NCBI RefSeq assembly: GCF_021018805.1
Contig: NC_086248.1
Location: 52,395,485-52,459,484 of the forward strand
Source: Prinia subflava
Lineage: Eukaryota; Chordata; Aves; Passeriformes; Cisticolidae
Direction: 5' to 3'
DNA length: 64,000 nucleotides
Shown: positions 39,204 to 53,100 of the stretch, one piece after another
Position numbering within the stretch: the first letter of the stretch is position 1
How the letters are laid out: every line of letters starts with the position of its first letter
Translations under genes and position numbers: made by a program
The notes under the pieces: generated by a model
Seen by the model: the letters and a program-made list of their open reading frames with translations, nothing else
What the model was told of the DNA's origin: nothing
The model's database searches: none

Positions 39204-41599
39204 GTGAGTACTGATCTTTATACTTACACATATGAACATACCATGTTTTTCTAAAACTTTTTGGGCTGAATTAATAGCAACATTGGTAGAAAGAACCACC
39301 CACCTTTCATCAAGTGCTGTCTGCAAAGTCATTTGCTTTTTTTTCCCTCTTCATTTGACAACTGAATTTGACACTTGAGGAGAAGGAAAAGTGAGCTTCT
39401 CCACAACTGAGCTGAGCTGGGAGTTGACAGCAAGGAAGGCAGGGTGGCAGTGGCATCATCCATGAAGAAGCAATCCCACAATACCTGAACAAAGAGAGCA
39501 GAGCGCAGGTCCAATGACAGCAGAGGGTCAGGCCAAGAGTTCAGATCTCCAAGTGCATCTGTACTGATGAGCCAAGTCCTAGGTCAAGCAAGGGAATCCA
39601 GTCTCTGGGTTCAAGATCTGTGAGGTACCTGGCCAGATACAGGCATATCAGTAATATGACTCGACCTTAAATTTAGTCTAGGCTTTAGTATTGCTCCCAA
39701 ATGAAGGGAAAAGATGCTTAACAAGGGTTCTCCCAACTCTTGCACAACACTTTCACCATAATCTTACTGCTGTGCAGTTTCAGATCTCGCCTTGAGCCAC
39801 CAAATTCAGAGGAGTGGGGATAAAAGCATTAGCAGTTCCTCCTGATGCATTCAAGGTGCTGACAGAGACTTGGTAAAACATGTTAAAATGTACATTTTTA
39901 CATTAAAAGAACTATTGTTTGTGTTTTCATGAGAAGACAAATAAAAACCCCTCGATAAAAATGGATGTCTTCTATCTCTCACTGTTGGACAGTTTCTTAT
40001 CTAGGTCCTGTTTCTCATGACACATCATTAGCAGAGGTATTAGTGTTGCCTTTGTGAGGATGTCTGGGATGTGCTAGGAGAGAACAATCTAGAGACACTA
40101 AGCTTTAGAAGAGAAGAGGGGCATGAAACATCTGAACTAGAATTACTGGGAGAGACTAGCAAAATTTTGAAACAAAAACTTTCATTTTTACATGAAATTT
40201 GGTAGCGAGTTCTCAGATAGCTTTTCATTTTTCTTCCACATTGACGTTTTCCACTAAGATAGAGTTAGGATACTTTTTCAGTGTGGTAACTGCTACTTTT
40301 TATTTAAGATGAGTTTCAGAAACTACCATCCATTAGGTGGTAAATGTCCAGAAATTCTTAAGTGGAACTGAGCAGCAGGAGTTCCATTTGTGCCCCCAAA
40401 AATTCACATGTTTATGGTCCAACTGCTGTATAGTTTGGCTAGATCCTCATGCCAGAACACCAGTGCTGGTAACAATCATGGTAATCCAGCATTCTTAAGA
40501 ATGGAGGTGTTAAGTAATAGAAGTTATTCATTGCTGTACCAAAATAGCAGTGGGATAGCATTATTCTCTGATTTAGGAAGGACGAAATTGTTTTAAAAAA
40601 AGCTTTTTAAAAAAACAGTTCAAAATATTTACATGCCTGTACTTTAGGTTTCTAAATACACAATTACTCATTTTAAATTTTAAAATGACCTGGTTTTAAG
40701 AGGACAAATTTTGTTTCACTTGGCTGGTGTGCTTTCCTGTAAGTTAAAACTACTTTTCTTTAACAGGTAACTTTTCAAAGCCACAGAGCACGAAAGTTTT
40801 TGTCCACTTATTGTTAATCTTTTTAAGCTCTCCATTTAGGGATGCATTCTCAGGGTTAGAGTGGAGTTAGAGGAAGAGAGGTGGACTTCTCTCAGAAACA
40901 GTCCCGTAAAGTGAGTTAAGAGTCATGACCTAACTTACAGGATGCATGCCACCTTTACTGATTAAATTTAAACTTGAGATTTTGACTATTTTAAAGCAAT
41001 TGCATTTTAAATGGTTGGCCATAAGTTCCTTGTTAATTTCCTATAATATTCAGTGCACTGATGTTTAATATAATCTATGTGTTGGGGGAGGCAAGGGGTT
41101 CTGCTATAGAGGACTTCAGTAACTGGAGAGCAAATGATTGCCTTGAGTTTGATTTGGCTTCATGGTGGTAAGGCATTCAAGTGGAATGACTTCCCACACA
41201 CACCTTTTTAATGATTGGGTTTTCAGTGAATAGAGGTGGGTGGATATTCAACTTCTAGCAATGAAGGTTTTTTATATTTTAAAAATAGGTAATTCATTCT
41301 TATTTAGATGCTAGAAGCAGGGTCATGTTGGTGGATTTTGAGATTATTTATTTTAACTTAAGAAATAATTACAAATGTCTTTACATGGATATTTGTAAAG
41401 ACCATAATGGAGCTTTTCTAATTATTGTTCTGCTACAACAGAAAGGTTTTACGTAATCTGAATGCCTTGTATTCAGTTGAAGCTTCTTGGTGGTGCTTCT
41501 GTAAAGTTCCCACAGATCTTAGGTTCCGTGCTTCAGATTTTCACCATATAGTAGATTAAGGTAGAAGACAGCATTGATGAAGATTAACCTCATTTTGTA

Positions 41600-42360
41600 C
41601 AGAATCACAGAATATTTGAGGTTTTGACAGCAATGTCAGGAGACTCTCTAGTCCAACTGCCTCTTTCAGGCAGGACCGGCTAGAGCAGAATGCTCAAGAC
41701 TATGTTCAGTAGGTTTTAAATATCTCTGAGGTTGGAGATTCTGCAGCCTCTCTGGGAAACCTGTTCCATGTTCAATTACCTTTGCTATGAAAAACATTTT
41801 TCTTAAATATTAAAATATTAATATATTTTAATATTTCTTGCATTGAATTTGTGCTGGTTGCCTCTTGCATTTTTACTGGATACCACTCAAAAGGGCTTGC
41901 CTCTGTCTTCTTTCCTCCTTTCATTAAGTTGTTTGTGCACATTGATGAGATCCTTCCATGAGCCTTCTCTAAGGTGACCAGTCCCAGCTTTCCCAGCCTC
42001 CTCATATGAGCGGTGCTCCAGTCCTTAACCATCTTTATGCACCTTTGCTGGACTTAATCCAGTTTGTCCTACATGTCTGCCTTGACAGAACAGGACCCAG
42101 CACTTCAGGTGTGGCCATAACCAGGGCTGACAGGGGAGGGATCACTTCACTCAAACTCTACACACTTTTCCTAATGCACCCCAGGATACTGTTAGCCACC
42201 TTTGCTGCTAAAGCACAATGCTGACTCATGCCCAGTTTGTTCTCTACCAGGATTCCAGGCCTTTTAGTGCAAGGCTGCTTTCCAGCTGGTTGATCCCCAG
42301 CCCCTACTGGAATATTAATCCCAACCTGCAGGACTCTGCATTGCTCTTTGAACTTACTGA
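41600..42360 (-). mobile_element. CR1 LINE, antisense to TPD52L1
   Basis: Read on the + strand it starts with AGAATCACAGAAT, the reverse complement of the CR1 tail. It continues through CTCTGAGGTTGGAGATTCTG, CAGCCTCTCTGGGAAACCTG, CCAGCACTTCAGGTGTGGCC and CACCCCAGGATACTGTTAGC, in the order of an inverted avian CR1 3' half. About 760 bases make it the longest CR1 copy here. It carries no intact coding frame. Confidence 0.88.
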
Positions 42361-44365
42361 GACTCCTGTTGCCTCATTTTTTTCAGACAAAGTCCCAACT
42401 AATTGTATTCTTTGGTGCAATTATAAAATTGCATTTCATTATATATGGAGAAGGTTACAAGGGTTACTTCAGCCTTTCACTAGTCCCTCATATTAAGAAC
42501 TAAAGACGTAGATCCACAAGATATCTTACCCTTTGCTGACCATTTATGTTGTAACCATGCTCAGCTTTGTCCCTCAGCTTTTCATTTGGTGCTCTTCTGT
42601 AGTTCTTCGGAAAAATAAAACATAAGACATAATAGTGTTGTCCTCTTGGGAGATATTTCAATTCTACTGAGCTTCTAAGGAGCAGTTTTATCTGTAAAAT
42701 ACCCACCAATAAACTCACTCTAGCCTAGTAGTTCCCACAAACTTCTTTGTCATCCTTTCTTAAAATGTTATCAACTGTTATAAGACCTAAATCTCCTCTG
42801 TTTAAATGGTTAACCTTTCAACCCATGGATGGAATAATAACTATGGAGACAGCTTCTAGGGAGATGAAAATGCTTTGTTTGCTACTAAACCTCTCCAAAA
42901 AATAAATACTCCAGACATTCGGACCACTGTAAGCATCAGTACTGCCATGGCAAATAAATTATTAGAAGAGCTAGAAAATTAGAGGAAACCCATTCTATCT
43001 TCAAGGGCTGTAGTAGTGAAATGTTTCAATATGCTTAGTGGTTCCAACTGGGGGGCTGGGAAGCCTTTGATGTGATGGAAAGTGGGCCCACACCAGGCTA
43101 ACATTTAGGATAGGAATCTGACAAAGCTTTCATCTTTTGACCTCAGACAGAAATTTTCACTTGTAGAAAGGGAAAAGCTCATGAGTTATAGGCCAAAATC
43201 AAGAGAACCTAAGTGTCGGCTCCAAACAGCATGTTTCCTAGACAGGGCCCTGGGCTTTTTTTTAGGTGGCGCCTGTCTTTTCAAGCCCTTTTAGGAAGGT
43301 TTTGGTGTTGCTCTGTTCTTTCATGTGATATTTAATTGAGATTTAGGACAAGAACACTCAACATAGACTTCGCCTTTTCCTCTAGACAGAATAAAGTTCT
43401 ATTCATTGACTACTGGCTGAGCTTTGTGAGCAAGCTTAGTTCTGCTGGCAGGAAACCTGAGGACAATTGCATAGATTTCAACAACTATTGGGAACTTACT
43501 GTTTTATAATTCAAATTTCTGCCAGGTGATAGGAAAATAGAAGGTAATAGTTGCACTGCATGTGTTTTAGGCTTGCAATCTATGGTACAGACAGTCTTTG
43601 TTAATATAACTTTAAATATATGGTAATGTGTTCCAAAATTTCAGAACTTTCTTCAGTAAGTCAGATATAATTTGTGGACAGCCACAGTCCTTCTGTGACT
43701 TCTAGGAATTAAGTAAATTGTGTTCCCACACACATACTTCTTACGAGTGGTAGTAAAAGAAATGTGGGTGTTTCTGTTCATGGCAATGTGTAATCACCTT
43801 TTGACATTTTCCTCTCTAAATTTGCAAGTAAATGTAACAGTTGTGTAAGTGAAGAAATTCTATGCTTGTTTTAGCAAGTACATTACCTGTGTGTGAGTCT
43901 GTGCTATATGCAAGTAAAAGAGAGCCGCCCCTTCCACTGCCTTTGCTTCCTTTGGGTCAATCAGGAAACCTTCAGGCTGTCTTCAAAGAGAATTATTTTG
44001 CTGCTTGTCCACATGTGTCTATGGCCTTGAATTTGGAAGGGTAGCATAATGAAGAGAAAGTACTTCAAGAAGTTAGCTTAGTCTGTTCTCATTGTTTCTT
44101 GTCCAAAAGATGTGTGTCCATTTGTTTGCACGAGAACCTTCAGCTAGTGGAAATTCCACAATAAGGTCAGGTGATCTGTTCCAGATGTTCATTTCTCAGG
44201 AAAAAAACCCACTGTAATTATCATGGGGCACCAGAAAATATATACATGTGTACTATAGTGATCCTTATGTTTGTATATCTGACTGTAAGGATGGGAAGGG
44301 AGGCCCAAAGGTAAATTGGGATCTCTGAAATTACAAGGATTAAAAATATCCAAGAAAAAAATAGT

Positions 44366-44455
44366 AGGAAAGAGGGGAAGGGAAGAGGAAAGGGAAGGGA
44401 AAGGAAATGAAAGGGAAGAAAAGGAGAATGGCAGGGGTAGAAAGGAAAAGAGAGG
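44366..44455 (+). repeat. Purine-rich (G/A) tract
   Basis: About 90 bases are almost entirely A and G (runs such as AGAGGGGAAGGGAAGAGG and AAAGGGAAGGGAAAGGAAAT), with only five non-purine bases. This is a low-complexity intronic tract, possibly an imperfect relative of the AAGGG motif that is expanded at 61661. Confidence 0.8.
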
Positions 44456-47400
44456 CTGGGATGTGTTTAATCTGCATAATTTTGTTAATCTAATGTACAG
44501 CACAGAGCCCACAGACAGTGTTACTGATATAGTTCAGGTATGATGAACTGCCTGTAATGTCTTAATATCATCTCTACTTCAGCAAACATATTTTAGCTTT
44601 TCTACCTGGAGAGGAGCCAGAAGTAGCACACTTCTCTCCCTGCCCCATTCTGTGCTGCATTGCACAAATAATGCATTTCAAACAACTGTTTCCCATATTC
44701 TTCCCCAGTGTTTGAAGGTTACAGGGCAGTACAGCCCAGAACATTTGTCACCTTTGTCTGGCACCTCTCCAGACCTGTTACTCTCTCCAGCCTATTGAAC
44801 AGTCACCTTCCATGTGCTGCACACAGATTTCTGCTGCAGCCTGCAGAGGTTCAGTCCCCTTAGTTCTCTCCTTCCTCTCTCTGTGGGAGAGGAACTACCT
44901 GGGGCATACTTCCCTAGATTTAGGCGTATGTACCCATCCGAATGCCAGCACTGTTTCAGTTAATTCTTAGCATCCCTAAAATGGGAAGGATGACAAAAAA
45001 TACATCTGTCATTTGGTTTTGAAGTTGGAATGAATTTCAGGAGAGTACTAAAAAAAACCCACCAAAACAAAACCCAAAAATAATGCACAACAGCTTAGAG
45101 TTCATTTGTGGCAAAAATGACAGCAAGAACGCTCTTAGAGAATGTTTTATGTACCTTTTGTCTCATATGTATTTATCTCATTTGTGTATTAGCATAATTT
45201 AGTTAATGCTGAGCCGTTTCTCACAGAAAATCAACAGAAAAATAGTTTTGTAGCTGAGAGTTTCTCAGGGATCCAGATGCTTTAGATAGATTGCAGAAAA
45301 ATCATTCTAAGTTGGCTAATGGTTTGAAAACCGAAAAGAAGTAAGCTCCAGAGGGCATGGCTTGTGCTACCAGGCTCTGCTCTATTGTATGGTTTTGTTG
45401 TTAATTGTTTGAGTTCTGTTACATCTTCTGTGAGGCAAGGGTTTCTCAAATGGACTAATTTTGCCAGCAAGCATTGATGGAGAGGCATAATGCTGAATGA
45501 AGATGTACTAATTAGCAAATATACTAATTTGACAGCAGCTGAATAAAAATTATTTATCGTTTACTGCAGTACATCAAATGTGCAGCTTGACATGCAAAAT
45601 ATAAATATTATATGTGTAGCCTGCTTCTGTCAACACACCCTGTATTGCACCTGTGAGAGAAGGCTACATTTAACTGCCATATGAAGGGTAATTCTGTACT
45701 GAGATGAGATGAGTATGATTGTCCTGTCATGTCCTGCAGATGATGTTAGCCATTTAAATGTCTAGTTCTCTAGTTCTCTCTGTATGGCTGCTGTTTGGCT
45801 ATTCTCTCTATAAAGGACTCGTTCCTTCACATATTGTTTTATGAAACAGTATCTCCTTATATTTCCTCTCACTGTCTGTAAAAAGCACAGTGAGATATAT
45901 AGTGAGATCTGGTTGTCACAGGATAGCGTAACCTAAATGTGGTATATGACACAGTCAAGTGAAAATGCAGTCAAAATATGCTGCAAATCTACCTTTCCTA
46001 CATACTATTTGTATATTAGAGCACTGGAGACATGAGTTGTCTTTAAAGCTCCTTTTAATTATGTTGAGCATGTTATTGGAATATAACTGCAATATCAGCA
46101 TGTATTGTGATAACTTCTGATAATCAGTTTTATAAATAATTGCTTCTGTTAAAGAAATATCCTATTTTAAAAACAAAATTATAATCAGAAGTTGATGGAT
46201 GAAATTCTTAGGTTATGTCATATATAATGTTTGAATGTTCACAGGTGAGTGTTATTTACAAGTTTACAATCGAGACAGCGGTTGATATAACTTATTAGTT
46301 TAATCCCTCTTGTCCATGAAATACATGATAAATATTTATTGTTAAGCCCTGAGTGAAAGCACAGAATAACACCCTTGTTAACCATTACCAGCAAGTTCTC
46401 TGTGCTATGGAAGATGGCACAAAATCAGAACAGGAATTCCTGCTCTAACTGAATAAATCAAGTAGGCTGTTTCTACTTCTGCTGATGCTACCTGCTGTAA
46501 TGCTGATCATGCCTTTGTATGAGTGTAATGATGTATTTGTGTAAAAATGCACTCTATGACTTGGATGGAAGGTGCTCTTTCTTGAATCCCTGTATCCTAT
46601 ATTACCTGAGTTTGTTTTTGCTGGGGTATTTCTGCCTATAAGTTTTGTAATCAGTGGTCTAATCTGAGCTCCTGGCTGACTGACTGCTGAGATGCTGTCA
46701 CCTGTGTCGATGAGCTGGTGGTCAGCACTCACCTAATGATTGCTAGCAGTGGCCACTGAAAGGAGGAGAGTGTCCGGGTGTTGTAGATGACGTAGCATGC
46801 AGAGCACCTGGTGGTGCAAGGAGGACGTAAACCATACATAGAGCACCTTTTCCAGGTAGTAAGTGTTTGTAGTTCTTACCTGGAATATCCAACTTTATTT
46901 CTGCTGGTAAAGGTTTCTGAAAATTATGTAAGCTGTTCAGTGCATTGAAACAAAAGTACCAGCTGCTGTGAGTTACATGAAATGATGAAAACTGCTTGGT
47001 CAGATGATTAATGTGCAGTACAACTGAGACATCAGATGACAGAAAAAATACGTTAAAGAGATCATTGTTACCAGAGTGCTTGGCAAGGTATCAAGTGGAT
47101 GCTGTAAATAGGAAATAACTACAAGAATAAATATATCTGAGCCAAAATACAGTGCATCATACATCCAAATATCAACACAGCACATCACTAGCTACAGTGA
47201 GGCAATGTGCTCTGTGGAAAGATTATTTATGAAGAAGGCATAGTGATACATGAAATGGTGGAGAGGTGGGAATGGGCAGGGGAGTTGATTTTAAAGCTAT
47301 CAGAAAGCTCTGCTGAGATGCAAATTAATGTTTCTTGTTTCTGCTGATAGGTATTGCATGTTGTGGTCTATTTTCACCTTTGTTATTTTATTGTTCCTTA

Positions 47401-50001
47401 AAGCTTGTCTTCAGCATTGCTGAAGGGAGGAGGGGAAATGTCATAGGTCATTTTTGCTGAAGTTGGTGCTGAAAAAAGACTAGTTGTGTAACAGTTTTAG
47501 CTGGATTTATACTCTTATGTAATGTCAAAAGTATTAAGAACACAAGTGCATTCTCCATGTCTTCCTCACTAGCGGACATACTGGAGGATGTTTGGTTTAT
47601 GGGATTTACAGAGAAAACACAATATTGTTGGAATGTCAAAATCAGTGTCATTTCAGCCACTTTCCTGAAGATGTGTTCTGACCAATGTAATGTTCAAAAA
47701 TATGGAGGGAACTCTAATGTTTCATAGTGAAATTTGGATCTGTCTGCTGGATGGCGCATTTTGGACTGTTGTCTAAATAGTTTTTACTTGATATGAAGAA
47801 CTTGCAGTGAAAAGGTAAGACAGAGATATTTTATCATAAAGTTAAATATGCCTATAAATAAAATTGACTCCAAGGTGTCATTTCAAAAAATCAGTTCAGA
47901 GGGATATCTGAAAAGTATTTTATTATATACATTCAACCTGTACGTAAATAGGTTGCACTACAAAGGACCTTTTAGACTTGCAAGTCAAATCTTGGCCTTT
48001 ATTTTGTCGTAAGCAAAATTCTACCTGTGCTGAATAGTTTAGGAAGCTTTTCTGTAAGCAAACTCTTTAAGACTTGGATGCCACAGGCAACAGAATATTT
48101 GATTTTCTTCTTTTTCATAGGCAACTGTTACCAAAAAGCTACATGCTTCTAGTTTGATAGTAGCATCCTTATTTTAGGGTCTCATCCGATTCTAGTTTAT
48201 ATGAGAGTATACTGTCAACAAGAGAATGACACAGCTATTAAACTAGTTAAGCTAGAGGATGAGGCCTCAGTGAAATAACAGCATTGCATTCTTGCTATGT
48301 CCAAGGACAGACTGGCTAAGAAGAAATGAGACCCTATAAAAACCAATATTTTCCATCTTCTCTGTATTGTACTAGAATAAGTTAAACAAACATAACCATT
48401 GCTTCTTCCTTTCTAATTAAAATTTATGTTCCTTCTGTCAGTGTTGCAACATTTTAGCCCTTGTTATTCAACATTTTGCATGTGTTTGGTTCAGCTTATC
48501 TAACTGGAGACTCCTAGAGATCCCATACCTTAGTCTGCCTGTGGATTGCCTTGTTAGTGAAAATAGAGGCAAGCACCCTTTCAGTTGGCAGTTTAAGAAC
48601 CTGTTAGATCAGTAGGATGTTGTGGGTTAGGAACATAAAATCAAAATTAACATTAAACATAAAATCTGAAGGAACAGAGCATTATGTGGCCTCTGCCATC
48701 AGACCTGTGGTTTGTAAAACACAGTTCTGAACAGAAAACTTTCAGCAATAGGTCCTGCTGGGGCTAAAACAAAGTGACATAAAATGTGATGTGCCACACT
48801 GCAAATGTTAATCTTATTACCCCTCCTTCCTCCACAAAGTTATTACTTTCATATACATAATAATAAGGAGAAAATACCCTGTTGTAAGGACTTAGGCAGT
48901 AGGAATTTTTTTATCAATTGCCAGTGTATTTTAGTACGTGCTTGAGATCCTCTAGTTTTTGTTCAAAGGAGAATGAGAACCATTGGAGTTTTATTTGTGA
49001 ATTTTTCATGATAATTCTTCTTGTCTGCCAACGTACGCCACAGGATAGAATACTGATTATAGTGTGCTCTCCTTTTGTTACTAGGTCAGTACTTCTAATT
49101 CTGAGCTTGTCACTGGGAGTATCAGATAATTTACTCAGAAGGAAGCCTCTGACATGCTCAGAATTAGTTGAGTCAGCAGAAAATCGTCTGTGGTGAAAAG
49201 CTTATTGATTACTCAATAAGTAAATTAACTATACTGAAGGGTTTGTATGGGTGAGAGGAGGTATTCTGGATCAGTAAATTAAGATGATTCTGTGTTTGAA
49301 TCTGCATGCTATAAGTGAAATTAGTGACATCTTTTAAAAGAATTCAGTCCTACTAAGAATAGGCATTCACTCTATAGGTTTCTTCATCTTTCTTTCTCTG
49401 TCCTTCCCCAAACCTTCCTTCTTTAAAGAAATTCTAAAAAGTGGGGGGGAAAAAAAAAGAAGGAAATTTGTGGCATAGGGAAACAGATTTGATTTTTTTT
49501 CTGTTTTAAATTCACAGAATCATTTTGAAGTATATCTGTTAAATGTACCTAATATGTATATACTTGAAAGAGCAGAGCTGTATTTGTCCTGATTCTTTTC
49601 TGTGCTTCAGACAGCAGATTTTGCCAGAAGGTCAGTGTTTGCTGGAAGAATACTTACTTGATGTAAATATGTTTTTCTGTAATCAGAAGTTGTATCAAAC
49701 AGGTATTCAACAAATCACTGCATTCTGCTTTTAACCAGTGTGTGCTGGCCCATCTGGGGGATGTTATTTGCAAGGGGGAAAGAGGATTGCTAGGTGAAGT
49801 GAAGTGAAGGATTGCTCTGGAGAGCCCTGCACTTAGGAAGCTGTGCAGAAATGGGCATCCTCACTCATGTTTGTTTTGAGCTACAGTTGCTATGTTTCTT
49901 AACAGTTCAGTGGATGGGACTTTGAGGGAAATTGGTTACAGGGATTCTAGTCTCTCTTTTTTAATATTTGTCACTATTTCTGTTCTATTTTTTGTTTCCA
50001 G

Positions 50002-50103
50002 TTACAAGAAAACACACGAGACCTTGAGCCATGCGGGGCAAAAAGCAACAGCCGCTATCAGCAATGTAGGAACGGCTATCAGCAAGAAGTTTGGAGATAT
50101 GAG
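50002..50103 (+). CDS. TPD52L1: TPD52L1 coding exon 4
   Basis: The 102-nt exon follows acceptor TTTGTTTCCAG and ends at donor GTATCA (50104), phase 2 on both sides. Its first T completes Ala95. It then encodes residues 96-128: YKKTHETLSHAGQKATAAIS, then NVGTAISKKFGDM, plus AG of the next codon. The AG completes to Ser with exon 59218 or the following C, or to Arg with the microexon or exon 60892, so residue 129 reports which cassette was used. The sequence is nearly identical to vertebrate D53 as I recall it. All exons from here to 60892 enter in phase 2, so they can be skipped without breaking the frame. Confidence 0.96.
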
Positions 50104-53100
50104 GTATCAGCATCTGCTGCTTCTCTGGTCTTATTTAGAGGACTAAAAGTATAGATCATTTGTCAGCTCTTCTATTCCTTCTACATTTAGTGTTTTGAAA
50201 GTTCAAGTAGTTTTTAGTTAGAGTATTTAATAACATTCATGTTTTTAACTGGAAAGAAGACATAATGATTACCAAAGATAGACTTTTTATATGAGTCCTG
50301 GTTTTTTTTTTTTTTTAAATTATAGTCAGAAATCCTTCTGTAATAACTTTGCCAACTCAAGGAAATGTATAAGTAAAATGGAACAAAAAATTGCTGTTAG
50401 ATCATTATTAACCCAATTTTATTCATATGTGGATACTGGAGAAAAATATCATCTGAAGAAAAGAACCCTACCTAAGAGCTGCTTGTGATAAGACAAAAAA
50501 TATTTCAGGCTATTTTTAATCAGTTTTTTTTCAAGATGTACTGCAAAGGTTTGTTCTGCAGTTGTATAAAAATAGATATGATGGAAGTAACAGGAGTTGA
50601 GGTCAGTAGAACTGTCATTTAAAGGCAACTTCAGTGTCAGGCTTTATATGTTGATGTATCTTTGAAAGTGTTGGTCTTAAAGTTCCTCGGTATGAGAGCA
50701 GAAATTGTATACTGTAAACCCGCATTGCAGTTTTCATTAAGTAGTAGGACTGCAGAACTTCTGGAGTGTCTGAAGAAGTTGATTTTTTGTGACAAAATAA
50801 ATGGACATGGGTAACTCTACAATATACTGTTTGACCTGCGGAATTAGGGTCTCGTTTATTAGTAGTGCATTTTATCTCATTGGTATGTACTCACTTTTTT
50901 GTTATTTTGTAATGTATGAAGTAACCATATCCTAAGATCTGTGTGTGTTGCAAATGACTGAAGCTTAGTTCATGGCAGCTAAAACTTCTTTTTCCCTCTT
51001 TTTATTTTTATTCTGGATGTTATATCTTTGGAGTTCCCCCTTAATATCTACCTTTTACATACAGCTTAATAAATCCTCTACAGAAGTACTATTGTCTTTC
51101 CAGCTGAAACTAAAAAAGGAAAATCTTCGTTACTGTATTATCAGCTTTACAGTGTCTTTTTCCACACTGCAGTTCAAAATGGAAATTTACACATTGGCTT
51201 GCAACCAGAGTATGAACATAATTAATAATTTTTGAATTGATACAGTTAGACATTCATGAGTAGTATATGCCTATCAAAGGATAGAAGAATAAGCAGGCAT
51301 GCAATTATAGTTTTTAAGAATTTCTTTTAGTGCTCAGAAATCTAAGAATTGAAAACTTTCTAATACATAAATTTGAGCCTTCATTTAAGAGTTTCTTGAG
51401 AGTTTTTCTTCATGAATTTATCATTATTTAGAATTTATTTTAACGTATATGAGCTTTTGAATTCATAACACCTCATGTCTCCCCTCAGATGAATAGAAAT
51501 TTATGTAGTAAAGTCTGTGGTTTATTTGTTCATTCATTCCCTGTTTGGAGTCTCCTTGGTCTTTCCTTTGGTGCCTTCTGCTCTTCCATTATGAGAAACA
51601 GTGAGTGAGTTCTTCTTCTGACCTTCATTTCACTCATTATTTCTTGTGGGTTTATTGTATTTTACTTCCGTTCCCTCTTTCCAGGCTCCAGTTGGATGAG
51701 TCACTTTTACAACCCTTTTTGTTACCTTTGTTAATTCTTTCTGTCTTCCCTGCATTTATAGTTCTATTTTGTATTTTTGAGAAATCTGTTACATGTGTGT
51801 GATGCATGTGGCACCAACATATTCCCTGATTCATTTTATGCTGTTTTTTAACACTTCCTTTTGTAAAAAAGACAAGCCCACAGTTCAGCAGATCCTGTTG
51901 CTGTTTCCAGGCTTTGGATCCCACAGCAGTGACCAAAGAGCTTCTGTGTGAATACCTTGAGCACTGGCTTTGGATTATAGAAGGAAGGATGACTTAACAG
52001 TTCAGGATTTCTCAGGTCCTATTACTTGTGCTTTGCACATGGTGTGAGATTAACTGCAAAGGCAGAAATGTCTTCACTGATATACAGCATGTTCATCCTT
52101 TAATATTTCCCCTAATTAATCACTGTGACCAAATGCCTTTGTCTTACCTATCATAATCAGCTCTCATGCCCATGGCAGTCATGCTTCTGACATGGCAGAT
52201 GGGAGTTGTTTATCCCATTAGCCCTTTAGCCAAGGGCTCAAAGCAGAGGCTGAGTCCAAAAGCATTTTGATTAATCAAAAAGCGGATTTCTAGTAGCTTT
52301 CTTTGATTGAAATTATTACCTTGAAACTGGTTGGGAATTTTTCAGGAAAACCCAAACTACCAGTACTGCCTTTTTTGTGGATAATTGCTGTTTTCAGTTG
52401 AGTTCTCAGTTAGGACTGAGTTTTCTTGATGCTTGATGATGAAGTAGCAAGCGGTCTAGCCAGGTTCCCATAGTTATGGAGAGAGTGGTGGGACCTGGAC
52501 CTTCTGCATCTGCTGCACATCCCAGATCTGGAGTGATGGTCAGTATGCTTCCCTCAGCAACAAAGCTGGCCTAAATTCTTTGCTTAACTTGGCCAGGTGT
52601 AGTTCTGTGTGGGGGTCGCATTACAAACCTTATCACTTAACCTGATTATTAAAAATCTTCCCCCTCCCTTTCCAATCCCACTTGTGTTTGGGAGCATAAA
52701 CTGTAAAGAGGCAGGAATTTTCTGTGTAATCGTTGGCTTGCTTTTTTTGCTAATCCAAATAATTTTATTTCAGTGATCTAGTGTATGGATTATCACCACC
52801 CCCTCCCATAAGGCCATTTTAAACAAACATCAGACTCCAGCTTAATTCTCTTGGTTAGGCATTAAGGCTGATAGTCACCAATGACATCCAGATGCAAATC
52901 CCTGTTCTGCTTTCACTCAGACCAGACACTTGAGACTGATTTCTAAAATCCAGATGTCATCATAATTCCCAGTGTGTTCAGCAGCTTTACTCCCTGCCTG
53001 TAGTGATGGTGATTTTGAAAGGGTTTGTAGACAGACTGACTAAATACTGAAACCTGCCATCTTTATAGAACAAAATTCTGTATTCTGTGTTGCCTGCTAT

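Larger units (their letters stand above)
39204..50001 (+). other. TPD52L1: TPD52L1 intron 3 (about 10.8 kb)
   Basis: The intron holds a minus-strand CR1 element (41600-42360) with an AT-rich 14-bp inverted repeat inside it, and a purine-rich tract (44366-44455). The rest is unremarkable AT-rich DNA. The stretch 39360-39640 is less AT-rich and has repeat-like texture, but I could not name a family. No exon was recognised. Confidence 0.85.

Noticed and set aside
41772..42496. Open frames on both strands within the inverted CR1
   Set aside because: They lie in the CR1 3' region and are not part of an intact reverse-transcriptase frame.
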